Origin: an uncultured Alphaproteobacteria bacterium
GTDB lineage: Bacteria; Pseudomonadota; Alphaproteobacteria; Rhodobacterales; Rhodobacteraceae
Direction of reading: 5' to 3'
DNA: 64,000 nt
Assembly: GCA_902524655.1 (NCBI GenBank)
Contig: CABZEG010000001.1
Coordinates: 1 to 64,000, forward strand
Numbering within the stretch: the stretch's first letter is position 1; every line of letters starts with the position of its first letter. The position numbers were made by a program, and so were the translations under genes. The notes beneath the pieces are model-generated. The model was given only the letters and a program-made list of their open reading frames with translations, was not told the DNA's origin and made no database searches. Positions 36,036 to 43,778 of this stretch are shown piece after piece.

Positions 36036-37109
36036 ATGATAAACTTAAGACACAATCAACTTGAAATTCGCTTTCCTGAAATTCACAAAAGGGCTGGAGT
36101 TAAAATTGATTTTAAAAGAACCTTGAGGGTACCTGATGACTCAGAAACTCACTACTTGCCGCCAAACTTAGGAAGATTTCCTCTTCGCCATATTGAAGAC
36201 TTTGACTTAAAAAATAAGAGTCATTTGAAAAAGCGTGGAGGAGTGATAATGCCAATGTTTCAGGCTGACGCACTTTGGTTAAACTTCACTCCTCTTTATG
36301 AAGGTTATGACGAAGAGTACCCAATAGCTATTAAGATAGGCACAGGTAAAATCTGTGCAATATCTGGCGATAAATGGAATTCGAGTCTAAATAGGGACCC
36401 TCAGGATTACATTGTCGTGCCAAGCCAACCATGGTTAGATGGCTATAATGCTGACAAAAACGGAACTGTAAGGCAATTCGTTGCTGCTCCCCTTGGGAAG
36501 GGCTACACAGTAGAAGAACAGTTGACAGGGTCTGCTACCGTTGGAGGTATACAGATTCAAGCTTTTCCAATGAAATTAAAAAAATATAAAGAATTAATGA
36601 AAGCACGTTCCTACCAAGTTGAGGTGCAGGCATGCTACTCAGCAGAACCATTACTAGAAAGCAGAGAGTCATTTGATATGGGTTTAGCCCCCGGAGGCTC
36701 GATTAAACAGGATATCTACGAAGATGAGCATGACCTAGAAGACTGGGACTTACGAAATACTCACAGGTGTTTTGTAACCTTAGCAAATGCTACACAGTGG
36801 ATGGACTTAACGTGCGAGGCTCCTCCCCTTTCGCCGAATACCGAGTATCAATATAAACAGGAAGGACTTACCTGGTTTGATTATTATGATAAAGATAGAG
36901 AAGCAATTGATACAGCTGTAAAGCTAGGAAAAGTTAAATCTCCGAAAAAGTTAGGAGCCGCAGAGGAAGACCCGATTTGGGATGAGGAGCTAGAATTTTC
37001 AACTAATGACCCTATGAAAAAGTATCTCAAACTTCAAAAAATAATCAAGAAAAGGAACGAAAATAAATTGATGGAAGAGTTCGGCAGGGACAAGAAAAAA
37101 TGGTGGTAA
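36036..37109 (+). CDS. protein of unknown function (conserved-looking soluble protein)
   Basis: 357 aa, no recognised enzyme motif; MPMFQADALWLNF, DPQDYIVVPSQPWLDGY, RQFVAAPLGKGYTVEEQLTG. Confidence 0.75.
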   Translation: MINLRHNQLEIRFPEIHKRAGVKIDFKRTLRVPDDSETHYLPPNLGRFPLRHIEDFDLKNKSHLKKRGGVIMPMFQADALWLNFTPLYEGYDEEYPIAIKIGTGKICAISGDKWNSSLNRDPQDYIVVPSQPWLDGYNADKNGTVRQFVAAPLGKGYTVEEQLTGSATVGGIQIQAFPMKLKKYKELMKARSYQVEVQACYSAEPLLESRESFDMGLAPGGSIKQDIYEDEHDLEDWDLRNTHRCFVTLANATQWMDLTCEAPPLSPNTEYQYKQEGLTWFDYYDKDREAIDTAVKLGKVKSPKKLGAAEEDPIWDEELEFSTNDPMKKYLKLQKIIKKRNENKLMEEFGRDKKKWW

Positions 37110-37123
37110 TAAGGAGCAAAGAC

Positions 37124-37408
37124 ATGATTACACTGAAAACGACACTAGGTGTTGAAACTCTCAGAAATGCCCCAACCGTTTCTGAACTGAAGTTAAGCCG
37201 AATAGAACAATTTAAGTTAGCTAATGAAGGTAAACTTGAGAATTACAGAGAGAGATGCTGCTTCTGTAAAGTAGAGATGACAAACATTTATAAAACTCAT
37301 AATCCCTACCCTCTTAACAAAAATGAAGACGCGACCTGTTGCAAGGACTGCTGTGATACTTTGGTGGGGCCTGCTCGGATGATGATGATTTTAAAAAAGG
37401 AGATTTAA
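37124..37408 (+). CDS. small Cys-rich (zinc-ribbon-like) protein
   Basis: CCFCKVEM...NPYPLNKNEDATCCKDCCDTLVGPARM; AAGGAG before ATG 37124. Confidence 0.7.
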   Translation: MITLKTTLGVETLRNAPTVSELKLSRIEQFKLANEGKLENYRERCCFCKVEMTNIYKTHNPYPLNKNEDATCCKDCCDTLVGPARMMMILKKEI

Positions 37409-37411
37409 AAA

Positions 37412-37807
37412 ATGGAATTAGACTTACAGAATGAGACTCCGGAAAAGGAGAAAAAACCTAATTACATACACGCTGCTCTAGGAGCCATTGGGTTTATTTT
37501 TTTCCTGTGGGGCTTCTTCGAAGGAGATGGAAATTTAATAATGCGACTAATTACTGGAATTATAACCTTTGGTGGAGGCCTGATAATCACATATACAGTT
37601 CTTTACGTCGGACTGGGATGTTTATCTATTTTTTTTAACTCTGTTTATCGAGCTCAAAACTCGTTCTTAGGAGGATTAAAAGGTGCTATAGGAATATTTC
37701 TTCTTCTTGGTTTTTTCGATATGGCACTTCTTGGAGGAACGTTTATTTATCAACCAGTCATGATTTTTCTTTTTACAGGTAGTTTTGAAAACACTTTTTG
37801 GAATTGA
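37412..37807 (+). CDS. small multi-TM membrane protein
   Basis: Three to four hydrophobic segments (AALGAIGFIFFLWGFF; ITFGGGLIITYTVLYVGLG; GAIGIFLLLGFFDMALLGGTF). Confidence 0.65.
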   Translation: MELDLQNETPEKEKKPNYIHAALGAIGFIFFLWGFFEGDGNLIMRLITGIITFGGGLIITYTVLYVGLGCLSIFFNSVYRAQNSFLGGLKGAIGIFLLLGFFDMALLGGTFIYQPVMIFLFTGSFENTFWN

Positions 37808-37879
37808 CGAATAACGTAGGTTGTACTTGAGGTAGGTACTAATTTTGCCAAAGGGTGATTATTTTAGGCTTAGAGTTAA

Positions 37880-38533
37880 ATGACTATTAAGAACACATTA
37901 TTGAAGATAAATTTCGGTTTGGTCTTTATTCTGGGATTTTATTCAAATGCTTTTTCTAACTCTCTAGGTTGTGAAAAATCAAATTACTGGTATGCATTCA
38001 ATCACCCTAAACTTGAAGCAGCAAATTATAATGACCTCGTTCCGAACAAAGATAGCTCTACTATCAAGTTAAAAGGCTACGTTTACTATATAAATTTAAA
38101 CCAGTACATATTTGATGAGTGCAACATTCCAATTGTAGAGCCCATATTTTTCAATGAAAAGTATCGGTATATTATACTTTCAGATTCTTGGAGGCAGGGC
38201 CTGAACGTCAGAGAAAAAATAAAGGAATGCATTGATGTACCAGTTCAATTTATGTCACGGATTATGGTAACTGTGAAAATTTATCCAAAAAAAATTTCAG
38301 ATTTAAAAATTAAAGCTGAGAATGATAGGAATACAAAACTAGATACAAACGAGAACTTATTTCCACATCCTAAAAATATAAAGGTTTGTGAGGCAGAGAT
38401 AGAAGTTGCAGCTCTAATTAAACCTGAACTAGACATACCTCGATATATTCCAGAGGGGGCTCCACGTGAAGACTTTGTGCTTGCCCCAACTTTAAGAGTG
38501 ACATCGATTGGGTCAATCAAGAAAATAGACTAG
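37880..38533 (+). CDS. secreted hypothetical protein
   Basis: Signal-like NTLLKINFGLVFILGFYSNAFS; no family recognised. Confidence 0.55.
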   Translation: MTIKNTLLKINFGLVFILGFYSNAFSNSLGCEKSNYWYAFNHPKLEAANYNDLVPNKDSSTIKLKGYVYYINLNQYIFDECNIPIVEPIFFNEKYRYIILSDSWRQGLNVREKIKECIDVPVQFMSRIMVTVKIYPKKISDLKIKAENDRNTKLDTNENLFPHPKNIKVCEAEIEVAALIKPELDIPRYIPEGAPREDFVLAPTLRVTSIGSIKKID

Positions 38534-38590
38534 TGTAATGTTATGAAATGTCGCATTTGATAATCTGGAAACTTCTGCTACTTTATCATC

Positions 38591-38779
38591 ATGTGTATAA
38601 TGAATAGTTTAATGTTTCTTGGCATATTAGGATATCTTGGCTTCAAAGGAGCCAGGTGGGTTGTTAAGACTGTTTACCAAAACAGAACAGCAATCTCTAA
38701 CAATATCTACCAAGCCTACAATCTACCTGAGACGTTGTATCAGCGTGTAAGAGTAGACGGAAAAAGAGACTATAGATAA
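38591..38779 (+). CDS. small hypothetical protein with N-terminal hydrophobic segment
   Basis: 62 aa ORF, short; low support. Confidence 0.35.
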   Translation: MCIMNSLMFLGILGYLGFKGARWVVKTVYQNRTAISNNIYQAYNLPETLYQRVRVDGKRDYR

Positions 38780-38793
38780 AATTTAGACCTAAG

Positions 38794-39078
38794 TTAAGTT
38801 TTAGAACCCTGACTAGGTGGTTTTAAGACCTCGTCGATAACTAAGTGTCTAAGCTCCTGCATATCAGGATTGTCACTTAGTTTTTTCAAGGCTCGTGCCT
38901 CAATCTGACGGACACGCTCATAAGAGATGCCAAAAATCTTTGCGATTTGATGAAGTGTCCAAGTCTCTTGATTTGGCATATCAATTCCAAAACGCATCTT
39001 TAAAATCAACAGTTCACGTTCTGTCATTTTGTCTAACTGACTCAAATTATTAACAGCCTTTGTAATTCTTATTAACAC
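38794..39078 (-). CDS. stand-alone sigma-70 region 4-like protein
   Basis: MTERELLILKMRFGIDMPNQETWTLHQIAKIFGISYERVRQIEARALKKL; no region 2 upstream; start may be 39027. Confidence 0.8.
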   Translation of the reverse strand: MLIRITKAVNNLSQLDKMTERELLILKMRFGIDMPNQETWTLHQIAKIFGISYERVRQIEARALKKLSDNPDMQELRHLVIDEVLKPPSQGSKT

Positions 39079-39649
39079 ATTCTCTTGCTAAATCTTGTGC
39101 CTTCTCTATTTGGGATGGGGTCATTTTTTTTGCCACTAAATCTCTGTTATTTGATGCGTCTTCAAAACCATTTGCAGCAGCTATATTTAACCACATGTGA
39201 GCATAGACCAAGTCCTGTAATACACCTAGCCCTTCTTTATACAAAAGTCCTAGATTGTTCTGCGCTTTTGAATATCCCCCTTCAGCAGCAATTTTAAACC
39301 ATTGAACTGCTTCTTTATAGTCTTGGATAGTACCTTGCCCTTCTTTGAGCATAACTGCTAGATTAAACTGTGCATGTATATATCCCTGTTTAGCAGCAAG
39401 CGTGTGCCACTTAACTGCTTCTTTATAGTCTTGAATAGTTCCTTGCCCATTATAAAACATTTGCGCCAAATTATACTGTGCTACTGCGCCTCCTTTCTCG
39501 GCTAATCTTTTAAACCCCTCGAAAGCAATGGCGTAGTCACCTTTTTTATATGCATTAAAAGATTTTTGGAAGTCATCACCCCAACTCAAACTAACACTCA
39601 ATGATAAAAATAAAATGGTACCTGGTATATGTTTCACAAGAAGATTCAT
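39050..39649 (-). CDS. Sel1-repeat (TPR-like) protein with signal peptide
   Basis: Repeats AQYNLAQMFYNGQGTIQDYKEAVKWHTLAAKQGYIHAQFNLAVMLKEGQGTIQDYKEAVQWFKIAAEGG. Confidence 0.9.
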   Translation of the reverse strand: MNLLVKHIPGTILFLSLSVSLSWGDDFQKSFNAYKKGDYAIAFEGFKRLAEKGGAVAQYNLAQMFYNGQGTIQDYKEAVKWHTLAAKQGYIHAQFNLAVMLKEGQGTIQDYKEAVQWFKIAAEGGYSKAQNNLGLLYKEGLGVLQDLVYAHMWLNIAAANGFEDASNNRDLVAKKMTPSQIEKAQDLARECVNKNYKGC

Positions 39650-39737
39650 CTCAAAAGTATCTCCTACAGTTTAAGATTTTGCAACATAGAGGTGTTTAAG
39701 GTATTTTAGAGACAATTTATTATTGAGGAGATAGAAA

Positions 39738-40070
39738 ATGGTTGAGTTTAGAACAGCTATGGTGAACTTTGATAATGAAAAAAATTTAAAAACTTATGTA
39801 AAGAAATACATAGAAGACTTACCAAATATTAATCCCTACCTCACAGAAATAATTGTAAATAGAACAAGCCCAACATCAGTTCAAATGATAGTAACTGCTG
39901 ATACTGATGAGCTAGTAAGTTTGAAAACTAAAGAAATGGAAAAATGGAGGGAAGAAAATAAGTTTGAGGGTGTGATTGATACAATGCTTCTTCAGGGTGA
40001 TGTGTTGTTTAATTACAAAAACTACGAAGACCATAAATCCAAATATAAAAGTAATGAACTGGAGAATTAA
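39738..40070 (+). CDS. hypothetical protein
   Basis: 110 aa ORF, no recognised family. Confidence 0.45.
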   Translation: MVEFRTAMVNFDNEKNLKTYVKKYIEDLPNINPYLTEIIVNRTSPTSVQMIVTADTDELVSLKTKEMEKWREENKFEGVIDTMLLQGDVLFNYKNYEDHKSKYKSNELEN

Positions 40071-40165
40071 CAACCAACTCCTAGCAACAAGGCCAATTCT
40101 ATTTCTTGGGTTAATTTCTCTCGAGTTCGTTTTAATTGTAAGCTGCTCAAATTAAAAAACGATAA

Positions 40166-40939
40166 ATGCAACAAAACAAAACACCAACTCAAAAACGTGA
40201 ACCTAAGAGGCATAACTATGCTGGCTTTTGGATTCGGTTCGGTGCTTTTGCCGTTGATGTGATTATATTATCTCCATTTCTTTTAATACATCAGATATCT
40301 ATTAACTTTCAGTTGAGCAACCCTTCATTTGTAAACAAAACGGTGACCTTAAGCTGTTGGATTATTTTCTGGCTTTATTTTGCACTTTTAGAAAGTTCTA
40401 AAATGCAGGGAACTGTAGGTAAATGGGTTTTTGGACTAAAAGTGATTCATCAAACCGGTAGAAGAGTCAGTGAGTTGAGAGCGACAGGGAGATATTTTTC
40501 CAAAATCTTATCTACACTATCTCTATATGTCGGTTTTTTTATGATTGGATGGACAAAAAGGAAACAGGGTTTGCATGACTTTGTAGTGCAAAGCTATGTT
40601 GTTAGAGTAGAAAAAAGTAAGATTACAATCGCTCTACAAATTATCTGGGAGTTTATATTGACTAAAATTAATAACGAAGAAAGTTCAATCGGTAGAAATC
40701 TCAAACTTTTAAGAGAATTTATATTGAGTAAAACCTTAGATAATAAGGGCAGAATAAACTTAATTGGCTATGGTGCTATATGCTCCTTAATATTAGTAAG
40801 CCTGACAATTTTTTTCTATTTAAACTCAGGTTATAAGTCTTATGCAGAGTGTATTTTGGACAAGATGCCCGGTACTAACGATAGAGCGGCGGCTTTAATC
40901 ATTCGCGATGCATGCCGAAAGGCAACATCTAAGAAATAG
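40166..40939 (+). CDS. RDD-family membrane protein
   Basis: YAGFWIRFGAFAVDVIILSPFLL ... QGTVGKWVFGLKVIHQTGRRVSELRATGRYFSKIL...KQGLHDFVVQSYVV. Confidence 0.85.
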   Translation: MQQNKTPTQKREPKRHNYAGFWIRFGAFAVDVIILSPFLLIHQISINFQLSNPSFVNKTVTLSCWIIFWLYFALLESSKMQGTVGKWVFGLKVIHQTGRRVSELRATGRYFSKILSTLSLYVGFFMIGWTKRKQGLHDFVVQSYVVRVEKSKITIALQIIWEFILTKINNEESSIGRNLKLLREFILSKTLDNKGRINLIGYGAICSLILVSLTIFFYLNSGYKSYAECILDKMPGTNDRAAALIIRDACRKATSKK

Positions 40940-41408
40940 AAGGGTTATTTGAGTTATAAGACAAAACCTTCAACTTTTCTAACATTTCTGAGGTTGGAGA
41001 AAACCTCGTAGACTGCCCTCTACCCCTCTCTTTAGAGTAACCTCCTTTCGTCTCCTCTTCAATATAGGAGAGAGCGAGGAGACCCTCATAGACTGCCCTT
41101 ACCTGTCTGTATGTTAATCGTGGTCCCTCTTCTTCAGTCTTCTTGGAGTAATATCCACTCCTCAGCTGCACCATCAACTCATGGTTAGGAACTTTACGAA
41201 TATGTTTGTCTATCTCTACTAAGAACCAGGAGATGGCGTGATTAAAGTTCCGTAACGCTTCCTCTGTGCGTTGGTTCTTTCTGTAAAACTTGGGGGCAAC
41301 GGAAGTGGAACTCGAAGAACTCTTCTCGGTTGCAACTTTAAGTTCCCACTCTCTTATCTCTTCTGATAACGCATTGACCAACCCTTCGAGTCTTTCTTGG
41401 GTTATCAT
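40929..41408 (-). CDS. hypothetical, possible winged-helix DNA-binding protein
   Basis: 159 aa; RLTYRQVRAVYEGLLALSYIEEETKGGYSKERGRGQSTRFSPTSEMLEKL resembles a wHTH pattern; repeat-rich DNA directly upstream. Confidence 0.5.
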   Translation of the reverse strand: MITQERLEGLVNALSEEIREWELKVATEKSSSSSTSVAPKFYRKNQRTEEALRNFNHAISWFLVEIDKHIRKVPNHELMVQLRSGYYSKKTEEEGPRLTYRQVRAVYEGLLALSYIEEETKGGYSKERGRGQSTRFSPTSEMLEKLKVLSYNSNNPSIS

Positions 41409-41434
41409 CGTATGACACTCCCTGTCTCTATAAT

Positions 41435-41587
41435 GTAATACATTATGTATACATTATAGTAATACCTTAAGTCTTCTTCTTCTCCTTTATTAAAGAAAGA
41501 AAACCTTAAGGTTAACCTTAATGTACTTTAAGTATTAACTTAAGAAGAAGGAGTTAAAGTATACTTTAAGTAATACATTATGTATAC
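41435..41587. repeat. repeat-rich AT region: 18-bp direct repeat plus inverted repeats
   Basis: gtaatacattatgtatac at 41435-41452 and 41570-41587; multiple CTTAAG/CTTTAAG motifs and AACCTTAAGGTT palindrome between. Confidence 0.75.
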
Positions 41588-41682
41588 TAGTAACGAAGAT
41601 TAATTTTTATGTCGTGTTATTTATAACGAGCATTATTATTTTAATTTTGAAAGAGCTATACCATATTCTAAAGGGCTTAAAG

Positions 41683-42225
41683 ATGAAGATTATTACTAAA
41701 TTGTCGACAATTCTTTTGTTTCTATTTTTCTCAGGCTTTTTATATGCACAAAGCGATGACATTATTGGGAAAGATGACGCCAAGGCTATGTTTGCCTTGG
41801 GGCTAGAAGAATGGAAACAGAACCTTTTAACAGGTAAAGCAGCTGGTGCATTTGATTACGATACCGACAACAATTTAGAGTGGACATTAATCTCCTATCC
41901 TCCAGTTGGTAAAATTGTGGTCACTCCTTCTTATTCTGAGAATAACTTGTCAAGACCATGGAAAGTTTCATTGTCAATTGTATATTACCCCCAATACTCT
42001 GGCGTATTTATGAGATTGAGTGATAAAGAGCATCGCGATTTAATTGCAAAAGCTCAAAGACAGTTGAGACCAGAACTCACTCTCATGACAAAAGTTACTA
42101 TATCTAAAAAAGACCAACTGTTTATACACGATTTCCAGATTTTTGAAGCAGGTAAATTTCCTTTAATGGATAACAAATCGACCAATGCGAAGGGATGCAT
42201 TGAACCTTGTATAGTAAGAAATTAA
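41683..42225 (+). CDS. secreted hypothetical protein
   Basis: MKIITKLSTILLFLFFSGFLYAQS signal peptide; start at internal ATG 41683. Confidence 0.6.
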   Translation: MKIITKLSTILLFLFFSGFLYAQSDDIIGKDDAKAMFALGLEEWKQNLLTGKAAGAFDYDTDNNLEWTLISYPPVGKIVVTPSYSENNLSRPWKVSLSIVYYPQYSGVFMRLSDKEHRDLIAKAQRQLRPELTLMTKVTISKKDQLFIHDFQIFEAGKFPLMDNKSTNAKGCIEPCIVRN

Positions 42226-42327
42226 AAACAGTAGAAAAACAAGTTTCTGATACCTCTTTATAAACCCTATCCACTGCTTTTAAATTATTAAAAATGCTAT
42301 AAGCGAAGTGATAAATGAAAGACTAAA

Positions 42328-42412
42328 TTTAAGAGTCACTGAGTCCCCCTCTAAGTCCTCCAGAGTCCTGGTCTATATGAAAACTTTTAACGCCCACCCG
42401 GTGACTCTTAAA
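42328..42412. other. candidate structured element: 12-bp inverted repeat
   Basis: TTTAAGAGTCAC (42328-42339) and GTGACTCTTAAA (42401-42412), perfect complement, in ORF-free DNA. Confidence 0.5.
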
Positions 42413-42705
42413 ACGGCTCTGAGAGGATTTTTGCTCCCTGCCCTAACCTCTATCATAGCCAACTATAGTTAGCGTTTGAGAGTGTTAAGCACAGAAAGTG
42501 GTTAACAACTTGATAACTAAAAATCTGGCAAAGACCAATAATATATATCCCCTAGGAGGGGGGTGGCACATGCATGGGTTTATTAACATGATTTCGTAAT
42601 GGTGAATCTAAGTATCAGATGTGGTTAACACGGCAAAATAATGATGTATTATTTCCAGGTTTCTACCAAAGAAACTGACATGATTTCAGAAAAAGTTATG
42701 CCGTT

Positions 42706-42724
42706 TGTCTACTATGTGTCTACT
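42706..42724. repeat. two TGTCTACT direct repeats (candidate integrase arm-type sites, right)
   Basis: 42706-42713 and 42717-42724, 11-bp period as at the left end. Confidence 0.7.
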
Positions 42725-42771
42725 GGAAGGATTTGACTATTAAGGTCAGAATCAATAAAGCCTTTGTCTCA

Positions 42772-42825
42772 ATGGTGAGCCCGACAGGGTTCGAACCTGT
42801 GACCCACTGATTAAAAGTCAGTTGC
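42772..42825. repeat. attR: 54-bp repeat inside intact tRNA-Lys
   Basis: Identical to 33917-33970. Confidence 0.93.
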
Positions 42826-42848
42826 TCTACCAACTGAGCTACGGGCCC
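42773..42848 (-). tRNA. tRNA-Lys (anticodon TTT), CCA encoded
   Basis: GGGCCCGTAGCTCAGTTGGTAGAGCAACTGACTTTTAATCAGTGGGTCACAGGTTCGAACCTGTCGGGCTCACCA; cloverleaf pairs check by eye. Confidence 0.96.
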
Positions 42849-42947
42849 ACATTGAAAGTTTTATTATTTACTTACTATTTGGTCAAGTCTTCAATTATAT
42901 TAAATGACGTAGGTACAAAATTACTTTATTTATAGTTATAGAAAATA

Positions 42948-43772
42948 ATGGGGAAAGGATTGGAACTACAATTTACCAAAATGCATGGTTGTGGAAATGA
43001 TTTTGTTATTATTGATAATCGCAATCAACAATTGGAACTAAATAAAGATGAAATTAAATTAATATGTGATCGACGTTATGGAATTGGCTGTGATCAGCTA
43101 GTTATTGTAAATAACAATGATAAAAACCACGTTTCAGCATATGCTCTTTTTTGGAATTCAGATGGTTCCGTCTCATCTACATGCGGGAATGCCACAAGAT
43201 GTATTGCCAGCATTCTCTTCAAGGAGACCAGAACAAAGAAAATTAATATAGAGACTCACAATGGGGTTATTGAGTGCCATAAAAAAAATAATGGATTGAT
43301 ATCTGTAAATATTGGTGAGCCAAAAATATCTTGGGACCAAATACCGTTATCATTGGAAGTCTCAACTTTAAAGCTTCCACTCGAAGGAGAACCAACTGGA
43401 ACAAATTTTGGCAACCCTCATTGCACATTTTTTGTAGATGACTTGAATACGGTGGATATTCAAAATCAAGGCCCAATTATTGAGAATAATGTGTTGTTTC
43501 CCCAAAAAACTAATGTTCAATTTGTAAAAATCATGGACAGAGCTAATATTAAAATTAGGGTCTGGGAGAGAGGGGTTGGAACCACATTAGCATCTGGATC
43601 TTCCTCTTGTGCGGCAGTCGATGCAGGAATAAGGAGAGGGCTGCTTAATAATAAGGTTACTGTTGAACTTGAGGGTGGAACTCTAGAGGTAGAGAAAAAA
43701 TCAACAGGTGTGTGGTTGACTGGGCCAACAAAGAATGTATTTTCTGGACGCTACAACTTGATTCGAAACTGA
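42948..43772 (+). CDS. dapF: diaminopimelate epimerase
   Basis: FTKMHGCGNDFVIIDNR, SVSSTCGNATRCIAS, ERGVGTTLASGSSSCAA. Confidence 0.95.
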   Translation: MGKGLELQFTKMHGCGNDFVIIDNRNQQLELNKDEIKLICDRRYGIGCDQLVIVNNNDKNHVSAYALFWNSDGSVSSTCGNATRCIASILFKETRTKKINIETHNGVIECHKKNNGLISVNIGEPKISWDQIPLSLEVSTLKLPLEGEPTGTNFGNPHCTFFVDDLNTVDIQNQGPIIENNVLFPQKTNVQFVKIMDRANIKIRVWERGVGTTLASGSSSCAAVDAGIRRGLLNNKVTVELEGGTLEVEKKSTGVWLTGPTKNVFSGRYNLIRN

Positions 43773-43778
43773 GCAAAA

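Larger units (their letters stand above)
33917..42825. mobile_element. integrative genomic element inserted in tRNA-Lys(TTT), about 8.9 kb
   Basis: Identical 54-bp repeats at both ends, intact tRNA-Lys at the right end, tyrosine integrase next to the left repeat, anonymous cargo between. Confidence 0.9.

Noticed and set aside
33917-42825. Island as a complete prophage or conjugative element
   Set aside because: No capsid, terminase, tail, relaxase or type IV secretion genes recognised in the translations.
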